From positions 1,460,501 through 1,524,500 of the forward strand of contig JASPKZ010008350.1 in assembly GCA_030220185.1 (NCBI GenBank): a stretch of 64,000 nucleotides of DNA, given 5' to 3'. Position 1 is the stretch's first letter, and every line of letters starts with the position of its first letter. This DNA comes from Diploptera punctata. Lineage: Eukaryota; Arthropoda; Insecta; Blattodea; Blaberidae. Position numbers and translations under genes: made by a program. This document shows positions 1 through 11,212 of the stretch, piece after piece. The notes below the pieces were generated by a model that was not told where the DNA came from, searched no databases, and saw nothing but the letters and a program-made list of their open reading frames with translations.

Positions 1-280
1 GAAAAGCATTCATATTTTATAAGTTGAGGACGACGGCTTTGACCTAAGAAGGTACATTTTAACTTATTTTATTTTATAAATATGTATCAACTATCAAATG
101 AACAGTCAGATGCCAGTTGGTAATGAGGAAAAAATTCCTTTAAACTAGACCTGGAAAGGATTCAAAATATGAGGTGAGGCATGAAATGTGATTAATATAA
201 TGATTATTTATCAATTGTCATATTTATTTTATAAGTAATAACTACTGTATATTTTAAGACGAATAAAAGAGATCCAGTAC

Positions 281-555
281 TTGCCTTAGGAGGTCTAGGA
301 GCTAAGGCTCCCACCATTCTAGACAATCGGCGTCAGATATCAGCCGGGTTAGCAGATCTGCATGACGGCCGCCTTTATCTCCACAACATAGCCTGATACT
401 CATTTACGTTAGAGGGTGAGTCGAGCCCAGGGCCACGGTGCCGCCGCGCCGGAAGGTTTATGTCAATTAAAACATTTGGACCACCTGGACTCCATCCCGC
501 TATCTTGCGGCTAGTAGAATAATGCGTGACCTACCATGTTACGAACTGTACCACT
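281..555 (-). mobile_element. SINE-like repeat, family D, copy 1
   Basis: This segment matches the repeats at 3353-3575 and 52597-52850. The shared block reads CATGACGGCCGCCTTT, preceded by the AATCGGC and GGCTCC blocks. The better-preserved copy at 3353 carries a tRNA-like head with a B-box, so this is probably a tRNA-derived SINE on the minus strand with a decayed head here. Family assignment is from internal comparison only. Confidence 0.6.
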
Positions 556-736
556 ATACTTTATTGTCCTAATATTTTCAGGCTATCAACAGTAGATTGT
601 GTGTAAAGCACAAATAGGCGATAATAAAAATGCTTTCGATTTTTTAAAAAAGTAAAGTGTCCTGAAAATTTCACAGCTCTTGAGGCAAGCGCACAAGCAA
701 GGCGATTTTTCATATTTTTTAAAATAAATTAATATT

Positions 737-1053
737 GACCAAGTGATTAAGGCAAGATGCCTTGGCGCAGAGCTACGGGAATTGCGCTGGTTCGAGAGTC
801 ACCATGGGGGAAAACATTTTCTCATGGAATTTCGATCAGTATAGGATCAATACTCCCCAGCAATGTGACGAATTTGGGTAGCTACAATGGGTATCGGCCC
901 CGGTTGAGAAAACGAGCTATAACGGTTGGGGGTCCACAAGTCACCCCATAAATTGGCTGCATGATAGTTTGACTCTGCGATTAGCACATATGGATGTGAG
1001 GCCAGCATCATGATGGTAGGGCAAGGGCCTTCATGGTAATTCGCCCCAGGGAG
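737..1053 (+). mobile_element. tRNA-derived SINE, family A, copy 1
   Basis: The head carries a tRNA-like A-box region (AAGTGATTAAGGC) and a degenerate B-box (GGTTCGAGAGTC). The family-A body follows: GGGTAGCTACAAT, AGCTATAACGG, GGATGTGAGGCC, then a GGGCCTTC tail. It is an old, diverged copy with no clear target duplication. The short reading frame through it is not coding. Confidence 0.8.
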
Positions 1054-1227
1054 TTAGTTTAGACCAAATAGTTTATAATAGATAAAACATAAACACATAC
1101 CGTATTTTAAAGCGAAATCTACCATTCATTAAAATAAATAATTGCAATAATGTCAATTAGAATAAGATATATAAAATTAAACTAGGTGTTCGCGACATTC
1201 TTACAATGCACTTAGCCTACCAAACGG

Positions 1228-1472
1228 CTGTTGCCTATGTCATGTGGTTAGCACATTGTGTCCTTCAGTTATTGCAGCTGGTTTCATCCACCTAGAGCCG
1301 CTACTTACTGAAACTACCCAAATTCCTCTCGATGCTACAGTTTATGAGCATCGATACCATACTGGCCGAAATTTCACGAGAAATTGTCTTCCTCCGTGGG
1401 GATTCGAAGCAGCGCAAGTCCCGTAGTTCTGCACCAAGGCATCATGCCTTAAACCACTCAGCTACGGCGCGA
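1228..1472 (-). mobile_element. tRNA-derived SINE, family A, copy 2
   Basis: Minus-strand family-A copy lacking its 3' tail. The tRNA-like head lies at the right end (GCGCCGTAGCTGAGTGG on the minus strand). The body holds the GGCCAGTATGG and GGTAGTTTCAGTAAG blocks. It is diverged. Confidence 0.75.
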
Positions 1473-1984
1473 GAATATAATCCACATTCTGAACCCTGAA
1501 AACTTTATTTATGAAAATCTTTATAGAAGAACCATACCTAAAAATATTCTCCCAAGAAATATAATTTGAAACGTGCATTCATTTATGACACCGATAGAAA
1601 TTCATATCTGTTACAGAGTAAAAATAATACACAATAGAAAAGTTATTTTACTGTTCAAATATCCTTGCTAGCAAATTTACTCTACACAATTCAGTTCCAT
1701 AAGTGTTCGTGTAATACTGTACATTATTTCATTTTTTTTTCTTTACATGCGAATTGGAAAAGTGCGAGTATTCCAATTTATTTAAAGGAACGAGAGTTTT
1801 TTTTTTTTTGTAATTCCATTCTAAGTAATGGTTACTTCTATAATACTGTATAACCTCTAAAAATAACTACTTCACATTACTATATCGGTATCGATATGGG
1901 TTATATTAATAAAAATTCCAAAACTTTTTATTTAGAAAATTATATGAATGCCATATTTTATTGTAGAGACGTATCAAGGATTGT

Positions 1985-2556
1985 GAAAAATGAGCTTAAA
2001 GAAATAAGATATAGATCCCCATATACAGAGTGATAATGAATTATAAAGCAGAATAATTTAATTAACAAAGTTTTCCCTTTACCCAAAGAAAAAATAAAGA
2101 AATGTGTCGTAATGTCATACATAGGCCCACTTTCAAATAAAATATCTAAACACTTTAAAAAGTTGAACATTAATGTGGTATTTAAAACTAATAAAACTTT
2201 ACAAAATATAATAAAAACAATAAAACCAAAACAAACAAAAAATAAAAATTATCAGGTGCATATAAATTGAAGTGTGGCACATGTGGCAGTGTCTATATAG
2301 GACAAACTGGTAGACCTTTTATCTCTCGGATAAAGGAACACATGAGAGCATATAACAGAAGTTTAGAATATTAAAAATATGCTAACCACCTATTCCAATT
2401 TAATAATTGTTTCGATCCATATTTTGAAATGTTACATGTTTGTGATAAGGGTAAGAAGTTAGATCTTTTGGAGGCTGTAGAAATTAATAAATTGAAAAGT
2501 AGTAACAAACTGTTAAATTCTCAACTTGATTTGAATGAATCCCCTTTGTTAAATTA
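1985..2556 (+). pseudogene. Penelope-like retroelement, 3' part with GIY-YIG endonuclease domain
   Basis: Two plus-strand reading frames give a thumb/linker segment (KKCVVMSYIGPLSNKISKHF, then NINVVFKTNKTLQNII) followed from 2252 by the endonuclease start SGAYKLKCGTCGSVYIGQTG. That segment has the GIY-like tyrosine, a C..C pair, YIGQTGR and a downstream KEH. This is the C-terminal order of Penelope-like elements, whose GIY-YIG nuclease nicks the target. A frameshift near 2252, a stop after SLEY near 2370 and a later frame change show it is dead. The reverse-transcriptase core is not recognisable upstream, so the copy is 5'-truncated. No terminal repeat was seen. The identification is confident from motif order; the subfamily is unknown. 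Confidence 0.8.
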
Positions 2557-2559
2557 AAA

Positions 2560-3080
2560 AATTTAAATAAATATTGTTGTATCGTTGCTTAGAACAGTTG
2601 ATATGTACTGTAATAACACAATTCATAATATTAACATGTTAAGAAGGTACAGTGTACCGAAACAGCTGTCACTGAATTATATAACAAATATGAAAATCAA
2701 ATAAAACTACGTTTTATTTTTATTTAATTAATAAGGCAGAATAGTTACTAAGAATGTGTGTACTCATAAGAATTTGTTTTAAATTCTGCTACACTCTGAA
2801 TTGTTTACTTTCCTTACATTTGGAATTTTTGTCAATTTTTAGCGAATTACAAAGAACTGAAGAAGCTATTGAGGTAGTCATCATGAATGATTTTTCAAAA
2901 CTTTTTCCCCAAACTTCATCAAACCTATCACCGAAAATGACCGTAACCGTGTGTGTCTGTTAACATTATAGTGGCCACAATATTTTTTTCGGAGCCGAAT
3001 TCGGGATATAACAATCAGATTAAAACATTTCGAGTTCGTTAACAAGCAAAAACGGTCAATTAGGAGTAGGAGTTCATCTA
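2560..3080. other. unassigned AT-rich stretch
   Basis: No coding frame, RNA gene or repeat was recognised here apart from the beginnings of repeat L at the right side. Confidence 0.5.
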
Positions 3081-3300
3081 AAACGAAAATGTAATTATCG
3101 CTCTAGCGATCGCAATTTTCGATTTTTCTCAACGAAACTCTATTTATGTTATTGAAATGAAACTAAGAAGATAAGGCCAATTCTTTAACAATTAGTAAAA
3201 CTCGAATATTAGAAGTGGGGGTTTACTAGAACCCGAAATTAAAAAATCACTCTAGAAGTTTCTATGTTAGCTTTGTCCCAATGTATTTGTACGCCATACA
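3058..3300. repeat. dispersed repeat L, copy 1
   Basis: It shares ordered blocks with 39226-39540: TCGC.ATTTTCGAT, CGAAACTC versus TAAAACTC, CCGAAATTAAAAA followed by ACTC, and AATGTAT. Both copies lie in the same orientation. No coding capacity or terminal structure is visible, so the element type is unknown. Confidence 0.5.
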
Positions 3301-3352
3301 ATTTAATTAACCCTTAAATTGGAAGATTAAGGTTCTCATCTTTATAAATAAA

Positions 3353-3575
3353 ATCGGCATGAAATATCAGCTGAATTCGTAGTTCTACACGACGGCCGCC
3401 TTTACTCCTCGAACATAGTTTGGTTGTCGTTTCCGTTTAAGCTGGGTTGCCTCAAGGAATATGGTGCCGCTGGAAAGTTTAGACCAGTTCATGAACCTTG
3501 ACACCATCGAAATTCGAACCTACAACCTACCGGCCTCTAGTGTATGTCTTAACCAACTACGCTATGGCGTGCCCC
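3353..3575 (-). mobile_element. tRNA-derived SINE, family D, copy 2
   Basis: On the minus strand it begins GGGGCACGCCATAGCG with an A-box-like TAGTTGGTTAAGAC and a B-box GGTTCGAATTTC. It then continues into the family-D body (GGCGGCCGTCGTG). The tRNA-derived head with polymerase III boxes identifies a SINE. Confidence 0.7.
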
Positions 3576-3933
3576 AATTGAAAAACTGGATCCTTTCATT
3601 TTCGGCCAACCAACATTTATTTTACCTTTAGCTAATATTGTAAAATTATATCTGGTATCCGCCTGCTTTCATCCTCTGAACATCTTTCCACCAATTGTAT
3701 TAGTTTTAAAATAATTAATTTATCCTTTTATTTAAATGCGTGCAACAGGCTACATTTCCTAAACCTCATTTCGATTGTCTCTATGTTTTTTTGTTAAAAT
3801 AATAAAAAAGATTGCCATCACCTACTAAAACTTTAATTTTGTTTCTCTTCTTGTGTATTATAATATCTCTTAATTGTGCCGCATATAAAGTAAATTTACA
3901 AAGTTTAATAAACATGCATCCTTTATTAAAATA

Positions 3934-4543
3934 CAGTGTGATTATAAAGTCCCAGTACATTTTAAAGAAATCGCTTACATATCGTATTTCTGTTACAGCC
4001 ATTCGGAATATACAAATATGTTCACCATTGAAGAGCGGATAGAGACTGTTGCTGCGCGTTTAAGAGGCCAGTCGTACGAGGAAGTTAGGGACTGATTCCA
4101 AAGGAAACCCTAACGGGAGACGTGTATCTTGAAATGTTGCAACTTTTCTTACAGCAAGATGATATCATTGATACAGTGGTGTTACAACAAGATGGAGCAC
4201 CCAAAAGGTGGATTGGAAGGGCATCTCCTCGTGTCTGGGCACCTCGTTCGCCAGACCTCGCACCCCTGGACTTTTTTGCTTGGGGGTTCATCAAGCAACA
4301 GGTGTACAGAACCAAGTTTCCTAATCGGCAAGTGTTGAAAGAACGCATACGCCAAGCGAGTGAAATGATTACAGAGCATGTTCGTGCATGTTTTCAGGGC
4401 GACGGTACGTCGTTGGGAAACATGTTTTCAGATTGATGGAGGTTATGTTGAACACTAACTTGATAGTAGAAACTACCTTATAATTTTTGTTTTATTTGCG
4501 CTACGTTATCCACTAAATGTACTGGGGCTTTATAATCACACTG
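3934..4543 (+). mobile_element. internally deleted Tc1/mariner element with 29-bp inverted ends
   Basis: Left end CAGTGTGATTATAAAG.. (3934-3962) and right end (4515-4543) are inverted repeats matching at 28 of 29 positions. Each is flanked by TA (3932-3933 and 4544-4545), the target duplication of the Tc1/mariner superfamily. The 610-bp interior keeps a start-like MFTIEERIETVAARLRGQ segment near 4020 and the C-terminal part of a transposase. It is about half the usual 1.2-1.3 kb, so it is a deletion derivative. Confidence 0.93.
4122..4436 (+). pseudogene. Tc1/mariner transposase, C-terminal fragment
   Basis: The transposase cuts the element out and joins it at TA sites, using a DDE/D triad. 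The frame holds VVLQQDGAPKRWIGRASP and WAPRSPDLAPLDFFAWG, which carry the second acidic residue (QDGA) and the region of the third (SPDLAPLD). A KERIRQA..MITEHVRACF tail and a stop at 4434-4436 follow. The usual stretch between QDGAP and RWIGR is missing, and so is everything between the N-terminal helix-turn-helix (about 4022-4095) and this part. At least two internal deletions therefore exist and the protein cannot be active. It lies inside the inverted ends at 3934 and 4543. Confidence 0.88.
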
Positions 4544-4836
4544 TAGTGTAGGTCACAGCTTAGATAATTGTAACTGTTCACTTACTCTTCAATAGGTTTC
4601 CCATCCAAAATAAGTTTTTCTCGTAAGGTATCAAGTCAATTAAAAGCTAAACCTTTGGTTTTATTTTTGTTGATATTATTATCATCTTCACGCTTATATA
4701 CCTATTGTGTTCATGTGGTATACGTACATAAAAACTGAAAGCAGAATAGACAGTAACACAATAATTTTGAAAAAAAAAGTTGGAAGTGATATGGGGTCAC
4801 AATCTTGTATATACAGAAATAGTAAACCTAAATTAC

Positions 4837-5403
4837 CTTACTTACTTACTCACTGGCACTATCGGACCCGTAGGTTCATGGCAGCGCGGATTAAGCTCTC
4901 CATACATCCCTATCCTGAGCTAATGTTTTCCAATCATTCCCTGTATAATCTACTTCCCTCAAATCACAAGTAATGTTATTCTTCCACCTCATTCTTGGTC
5001 TACCAACTGGACTTTTCCCTCTGGCTTTCCTACAAGAAGCTTCCATGCAAGTTTTTCATTCCCCATACGTGCAACATGTCCTGCCCATCGCAGTCTATGA
5101 GACTTAACTTTTCTTATTATATCTGGCTTCCTATAAATACCATGTAGTTCATTGTTATGTAGTCTTCTCCATTCATCTGTCTGTTCATCTGTCTTTGGTC
5201 CAAAAATGTTCCTAAGTACTTTATTCTCGAATACTCGTAATCTCCTTTCCTCCCTTAAAATAAGAGTCCATGTTTCGCACCCATATAATATAACTGGTAG
5301 AGTAACAGTTTTATATATTTTCAGTTTAACGTTTTTTGAAAGGAGTTGGGACATAAAGAGCCTCTGCAATACATAATAGCACGCATTTCCAGAATTTAGC
5401 CTA
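4837..5403 (-). mobile_element. RTE-like LINE family F, 3' end copy 1
   Basis: The minus-strand 3' terminus ends in a GTAAGTAAGTAAGG-type tail (4841-4860). It matches the copy at 41790-42361 over its full length, including the right-hand end near TTTCCAGAATT. It carries the C-terminal reading frame described separately. Confidence 0.85.
4989..5369 (-). pseudogene. RTE-like LINE ORF, C-terminal fragment (family F)
   Basis: The reading frame has LLSKNVKLKIYKTVTLPVIL, then YGCETWTL, ENKVLRNIFGPK, NNELHGIYRKPD and RLRWAGHVARMGNEKLAWKL. It is the region after the reverse-transcriptase catalytic core in RTE-type non-LTR elements. The catalytic FADD box is upstream and absent here. The end GKPEGKVQLVDQE departs from the family (compare the copy at 41814, which continues to MRWENNINYDLREVDYTGND), so a frameshift lies near 5000. 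It is a 5'-truncated, dead copy. Function is known only by family. Confidence 0.85.
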
Positions 5404-6300
5404 TTACCACTTTACAATTTTTTTAGCAATTGATGTTTATTTTTACATATCTATAAATGTATTATAATAGTTCATTTTATAATTGTTGTGGGATACATGC
5501 CCTATCAAATAGATATAATAAATCTCTCTAATAACTATTATATTATTTTATTGCAGATATGCAAGAGGATGATTAAACATGTGGATGAAAACAGTCTACT
5601 TTGACGTCCGAATCATGAACGGAGAGAGGGGCTGTGGTCATTAAATATATTACAATCCGTTAATACGAGATGGGAAAGGCTGTCACAATGTGGTTAATCC
5701 ATCATTCTCAACCCGGAGGTCGCAGCCTGACCCTCAAGCATCGTGTCATCACAAATATTTCATAATCAACACTGCAAAAACTTCCATCATTATTCATACA
5801 TGACAGAAAATTCTACTGTCAATGTACCTGCACGTTTATTTCTCTATTAAGCATATTCTCAGGTTGTTCGAATGACTATGAATTGCAATTGTGATATCAC
5901 AGTAATACATATGAAGTTAATATGATCATTTGACCAATTCAAAGCGCCCGTGATAGGACTATATGTCTCTCAAAGTTTCAATTGAGTAACATCAAACATT
6001 GTGGCTCAAGAAATTTACAAATTTACATTTTTTATAAATTAATTATCAAAGAAAAAAAGCGATATTTCAATATTTTTATATTAAAACTAGGTACAATTCA
6101 ACATTCTCGCTGAAAACTACTTTGAAACATTGAAATGGCATTAGGCCTATATATACTTACTGACTGACTAACGATTTTATGGGTTAAGTAATTAATAGGT
6201 TTAATGACACTTTGGCACTATTGGTCCCTATTCTCAGACAACCGAATCCAATTAATCTCATCGATACCAATAACACTGAGCAACAAAAAATAAACTTTTT
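5404..6300. other. unassigned AT-rich stretch
   Basis: Nothing was recognised except one TAGGCCTA octamer at 6142-6149. A slightly GC-richer patch at 5590-5760 has no credible frame. Confidence 0.5.
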
Positions 6301-6482
6301 TTGTCTCTGAAAGAAAAATATGTGATTCTGATAGTATTTTTTCTCCTGAATTCAAAATTTGATATCGGTTTTTCTCCATCACGCAAGGTTTCCGAGAGAC
6401 AGGAATTTATATTTTCAAACACTAATATTTTCTACATTCGTAACTATATAATATTGGAACATTCGGACTCACCTAGAAAGTA

Positions 6483-6685
6483 AGAAATGACGATTTTCTG
6501 CTATATTTGGCCTGTGGAGCATCCCTCTTGATGGTCCAACAATAATCGGCCAGCATATTAGGATTCCATTTGCCTTGATATCTCTTTTCCATAGCTGAAA
6601 TCTCCTGAGTTAGCTCATTTGGTTTTATTTTACAATGGACAAATGAAAGAAAAAAGTTTATTAAAAAACAATTATTTAAATCCAT
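6483..6685 (-). pseudogene. C-terminal fragment of a repeated invertebrate protein family (unnamed)
   Basis: The minus-strand frame contains LTQEISAMEKRYQGKWNPNM followed by LADYCWTIKRDAPQAKYSRK and a stop. I recall this pattern (MEKRYQGRWD..ADYCW..RD) as the tail of a protein family present in many copies in insect genomes, probably transposon-borne, but I cannot name it. The coding-like part is about 45 residues. Upstream (above about 6625) the frame is low-complexity and not convincing. It is most likely a dead fragment. Confidence 0.45.
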
Positions 6686-6832
6686 TAATTGAAATTGAAA
6701 TAAAAAACTGTGGGTGATGGAGAAATACCGAATACATATTTGAAAAGACGATAAAAAACTGCATTAAGTACAACTATTGGTACTCATGAGACAAAAATCA
6801 TGTTGACCAGTGTTTCCCTAAGTTCAATTTGA

Positions 6833-6834
6833 AT

Positions 6835-6867
<33 letters not shown>

Positions 6868-7190
6868 GGATTAAGCCTGTTGGCTCGTTCCGGTTTCATG
6901 AAAGCTAGAATTGTTAAAATTGTTCAGACCATCTTCTGTGTGGGCGACCAACATTTCTCCTTCCGCACGGTTTATATTTTAGCAATAATTTTGGAAATCT
7001 TCCTTCTGGCATTCTATCAATATGTTCTTTCCAGTCGTTCCTATATTTAATTATTCGGTCAGTAAGTTTGAAAATATTTAGTTCCTTTCTTATATCTTCA
7101 TTTCTTTTCTTATCCAGCAGAGTATTTTTTTAATATCATCCTTCCTAATGACCTTCCTAATGGTCTTTTCTCCAAGGACAATGTCTATGC
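6833..7190 (-). mobile_element. LINE family G (GAT tail), 3' end
   Basis: The left edge is an (ATC)n run at 6834-6863, which on the minus strand is a (GAT)n tail. It is preceded by the 3' hairpin block CCGGAACGAGCCAACAGGCTTAATCC. The same terminal arrangement is seen at 61040-61095. The upstream part encodes a degraded C-terminal region (KYRNDWKEHIDRMPEGRFPK-like). It is 5'-truncated. Confidence 0.65.
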
Positions 7191-7211
7191 AAGGAAAGTA
7201 GGCCTATAAAG

Positions 7212-7670
7212 AAATAATAATGACTATTTAACTCATGCCCCAAATGGGAGTCAATGACCAATCACGTTTCAATGATTTCTGTTTTGCAACCAATCAGAGT
7301 CGTGTTTCACCAAATATTTATCAGTGTAATAATTACCATATTAAAGAATGCTCCTCCTTACAATATTGCGTTCCTCTGGCAATAAATAGTATGATCTGGT
7401 TGCAGTGATAAACAAAAGAAGCAGTAGAAGCGTACCTATCGTTTCTCATTTGTTTTCAAACATCGCCGTTTACATTAAATATATAAATATTTTAAAATAA
7501 CTATAGTTAAATAATGATTTGTGAGTAAACAGCTTAATTTTATTCGTTAAATAGTCCTAACAAATGCCACTCTTGATTTCCAAATTCTCTAGATAAATTC
7601 ACTCCTCACTTCGTGAGTCGTGAATTTATCGATAATTTGGAAATCACTCGTGGCATTACTTATGATAAAT
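7212..7670 (+). repeat. repeat family E, copy 1 (terminal hairpin)
   Basis: It starts TGACTATTTAACTCATGCC and ends CTCGTGGCATTACTTATG. The last 90 bases form a long imperfect hairpin: GCCACTCTTGATTTCCAAAT pairs with ATTTGGAAATCACTCGTGGC around a CACTTCGTGAG core. Related copies lie at 9790, 27040, 32845, 47770 and 63905. There is no coding capacity, so it is a non-autonomous element of unknown type. Confidence 0.8.
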
Positions 7671-8000
7671 ATATTTTCGAAGTTTTGATAACTGTCTTCA
7701 TTTTTTTAATCTGAATACAATTTGATACAGAGATGTTCCGACGAAGTGTAACTTTACATTTTTTTTACATTATTCTTGAAGATAAAATATAAAATTAATT
7801 CCCTTGAAGAAAATAGCGAAATTGAATACGTAGTTACAATTTTTAACGGCTGAACTATTTTCAATTTTACACAATTATACACATATGTAATTTTCTTACA
7901 AAAAAATTTTTAGAATATGTATGTAGAAGGAATGAAACACATATGTTCCTTACAATTTGAAAATATGTTACATGAAATAAATTGATATAGTGATCTGTTT
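7671..8000. other. unassigned AT-rich stretch
   Basis: Nothing was recognised. Confidence 0.5.
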
Positions 8001-8690
8001 ATTCATTCATAGTTCACTGCCCAAGAGCAGGTCTTTCACTGTAAACTCAACATTCTCCACTCTTTCCTTAACTCGGCCTTACTTTTTTTGTATCTGCATA
8101 CACTATTTATTTTAATATTGTCTATCATCTGATGTCTTTTTCTGCCTCTAACTTTCTTTCCATTGACCATTCTTTCTAGGGCATCCGTCAGTAGGCAGTT
8201 TCTTCTTAGCCAGTGGCCAATCCAATTTCTTTTCCTCTTCTTTATGAGTTCCAGCATTGTTTTTATTTCACCCACTTTGTCTAGTAATTTTATTTTTAAT
8301 TTGGTCTATCCATTTTATACGTTCCATCCTTCTCCATATCCACATCCCATAAGCTTCCAGTCGCTTTTCCTCATTCCGTCGTAATGTCCAAGTCTCTGCA
8401 CCATACAATTGCTATACTCCATACAAAGCACTTCACTAGCCTCTTCCGTAATTATTTTGCCGAAGATCCGCAGAAAATGCTTCTCTTCGTGTTAAAGCTT
8501 CTTTTGACATTGCTATCCTCTGCTTTACTTCTTGACCGCAGTTCGTGTTACTACTGATAGTACAACCCAAGTGATCTGTTATAAGGGAGATAAATTCAGG
8601 ATTGATTTGGTTCAGAGAGAAACAGTTAAACCTGTTGTATTTTACGAATTTATTAGAATAAACGAAATGACAAAACATAATTTAATGTAA
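8001..8690 (-). pseudogene. RTE-like LINE, C-terminal region and 3' end (SINE-B partner)
   Basis: One minus-strand frame (8036-8275) reads RNWIGHWLRRNCLLTDALER then KKVRGRKRHQMIDNIK and ends at a stop. An upstream frame (8436-8678) reads LGCTISSNTNCGQEVKQRIA then MSKEALTRREAFSADL. Between them the frames are broken. These are typical post-catalytic segments of RTE/CR1-like reverse transcriptase ORFs; the FADD box is absent. The 3' terminus on the minus strand, GTGAAAGACCTGCTCTTGGG then CAGTGAACTATGAATG, is nearly the same as the 3' end of SINE family B. This suggests that this LINE family supplies the machinery for that SINE. The copy is dead and 5'-truncated. Confidence 0.75.
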
Positions 8691-9785
8691 TTTATTTTAA
8701 TATGTGACTGCTGACTTCACTCAATGACCACAGTTATTTGAAGAGTTTTGGACCCGGAAGAAGAAACACTTAATCCATAAGTCAAACCACATGAGCAATA
8801 GAAACTGTGTAGATTCAGGCAGTTACACCTAATGTCATAAAGTTTTATGTAATGCCATTGGGGAAAATTTTGTCTCACTCTACTTCAAGAAGAAGAAGAA
8901 AAAAATAAAAAAACTAATATACTCTTTTGAATTATTCATAACCACTTTGTATTTTACTGTCCCCATTGGCGTTTAAATAACTACTAAAAATGAACCAGCT
9001 TTAATGAATGAATTGTAAAATGTAAAAGTACATGAATAGTGGCACGAAAATGTCCACACCCTTAGTGTTTTGTTTGATAAATAACGTTTATAACAACTAT
9101 TTCTTGTTGGTAGAACGTATGTTGTCTTAGAAATTGTAGTTTTATTGCCGCGATAGGGGACTCTGTTCAGGCAATGGGCTATAAACATTTCTCAAGGCTT
9201 ACTGCATATACAATTTCAACTGTAAATACAGTATGCCATATTTTAACTCACAGATGTTGGGGGATAAAAACTGGAATCATTATGAAAAGGGAGGACAGTA
9301 TATACCATTGACTCCATTCAGTAATAACAATAAAATCTAGAATCACGACTTTAAAAAAAAGAAAGTTCAAACGATTCGGCAAGCTTCTGGATTTTGTCTG
9401 AATAATGTAATGCTTGGATGGAAAGGAGTTTATTTTAGAAAGATGCTTGTACTAACGTTCACAAATGTTTCTTTCTTCTATGATATCTTGTTCCTTTATG
9501 TTTCGAAATAGAAACAATATTTCAATCATCGAGTGAATTGGTTCAGAATATAAACTTAGAGACTTGTATTAGAATGATCTCTTAGCTAATGTGAGTTCAT
9601 TATTTCATGGGACTTAATTTCTTAATGTGGGATTGTTAAAGTAGAACTTGCCAATAGTTTGATTCCTCCAGTCATACAGTAATATTGAGATCTGTCAATA
9701 TGGTACCATACATTTTTTTCCCTTGCATTCGGGAAGCCAATATTGGCCTAATGCAATATTGATTATAAAGTAATGTGACAAGTGA
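8691..9785. other. unassigned AT-rich stretch
   Basis: No recognised feature. A short (AAG)n run at 8887-8901 might be an old LINE tail, but no body could be attached to it. Confidence 0.5.
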
Positions 9786-9789
9786 ATTT

Positions 9790-10852
9790 TTCTAGATGAT
9801 TTGGAAATCAAGATTGGCATTTGTAAGGACTATAAAATTAAGCCGTTTACTCAAAAATCATTATTTAAATAGAGTTGTTTTTAAATATTTATATATTTTA
9901 TGTGTCCCGCGCATTAACCGAGCGGTTAAGGTAGGAAGCCTTGGCGCAGAGCTACGGGACTTGCGCTGGTTCGAGTCTCCATGGGGGAAGAAATTTTTTT
10001 ATGGTATTTCGGCCAGTATGGGACCGGTGCCCAGCATCGTGAGGCAATTGGGTAGCTACAATAAGTAGCGGCTCCAGGTTGAGGAACCAGCTATAACGGC
10101 TGGGGGACTCGACATGCTAACCACATATCACCCCTACACTGGCTGTTGATCATCTACCTCTGTGTTTGACACATGTGGATGTGAAGGGCCAGCAGCCGGC
10201 TGGTAAAAGGGCAACCGCTGAAAAGTGGAAAGACCCTCAATCGGAATATATTTTATGTAAACGGCGATGTTTGAAAATAAATCAGAATTGTGCGGTTGTT
10301 TCATTTGTTTATCCAGAGCAACTTGATCATATAATATTATTTATTGCCATTTGGCGTGGGAAACTTCAAATAGGATCGCAATATTTTAAAAATGCACCCT
10401 AATGGAGAAAAAATAAATACGCCTAACTGTATATTATAACCAACATTATAGGTTTGTTTTAGTAAACAACTCAATAGAATCATTATTTAAAAACACAATT
10501 ATTGAACACACAAACTGGTTCCAAATATATTTCCTGTTACTTTGAGTGTTTGAGGTTTAGATTGCTGAATTATTTCGTCTATATCTTCATTTGAAACACA
10601 GCCAAATCTTGTGTCTGTCATTTTATACATTCAGATCTGGCTGCTTTGTTGTAGAGTCAGTCATTGCAAAATAATGCTCTGACCTGTTCAGAATATTAAG
10701 AAATGAGGAGCTTTCTTTATCACAAAAGCAGGAGATAAGGTTAAGACAATTCGGTAAAGAATGATGTGAAACAAAACTGTCATTGGCTGTAAAACAAAAT
10801 TCATTGAAACACGATTAGTCATTAATTCCCATTTGGGGCATGAGTTAAATAA
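9790..10852 (-). repeat. repeat family E, long copy 2, interrupted by a SINE
   Basis: Minus-strand family-E copy running from a degraded hairpin end (9790) to the CCCATTTGGGGCATGAGTTA terminus (about 10850). The interior at 10400-10800 matches the interior of the copy at 32845-33487, including GCTCTGACCTGTTCAG. SINE A lies at 9904-10245 inside it. Confidence 0.75.
9904..10245 (+). mobile_element. tRNA-derived SINE, family A, subfamily 2, with 13-bp target duplication
   Basis: It begins GTCCCGCGCATTAACCGAGCGG (A-box region) and has the B-box GGTTCGAGTCTCC. The full family body ends with a distinct tail, CCGCTGAAAAGTGGAAAG then ACCCTCAATCGG. It is flanked by a perfect 13-bp duplication, ATATATTTTATGT, at 9891-9903 and 10246-10258, so it inserted into repeat E. 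Confidence 0.93.
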
Positions 10853-10973
10853 GATATTTTCTAGAAAAAAAGGTACTTCTTAGCTTCAAAGTAGTGAAAA
10901 AATATTTTTTGGTGCTATAGTTATGGAATTTTGAAACTCTTTAATGAAAAAAAAAATGGGCAATTTTAATGTA

Positions 10974-11140
10974 GAGTCCACCGATGTGATCTCGCCTCGT
11001 ACAAAAAGAGCCCGGGTTGGATCCCCCTTCGGGACAAGCTTGCTGGGAGATGATTTTTTTTCGGGTTTTTCCTCACCTATAAGGCAAATGACAGAAAATT
11101 TAATGGCACAAACAATTCCCGAACATCATCTGACCATCAT
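10974..11140 (+). mobile_element. tRNA-derived SINE, family B, copy 1 (degraded)
   Basis: GAGTCCACCGATGTGATCTC opens it, followed by a B-box-like GGGTTGGATCCCCC, GGTTTTTCCTCACC, GGCAAATGACAG and CCCGAACATCATC. These are all family-B blocks in order. The 3' end is lost. Confidence 0.75.
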
Positions 11141-11212
11141 AATCATTATTGTAATATTCGCCATGTTTAGTATAAATGTGTGTGAAAGGTGAATTTCGTC
11201 TTATATTATGTG
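11141..11212 (+). mobile_element. LINE 3' end, left part (split by hAT element)
   Basis: It is joined to 13503-13653 once the hAT element and one copy of the ATTATGTG target duplication are removed. The joined sequence continues to an AATAAAG(TATT)n-type LINE terminus. Confidence 0.55.

Noticed and set aside
5397..5403. TAGCCTA as another motif insertion
   Set aside because: The sister LINE copy at 42350 has GAGCCTAT at the same place, so it belongs to the family sequence.
9904..9985. Functional tRNA at the head of SINE A
   Set aside because: The A- and B-boxes are good, but the sequence is repeated at the head of every family-A copy and continues into a SINE body with target duplications.
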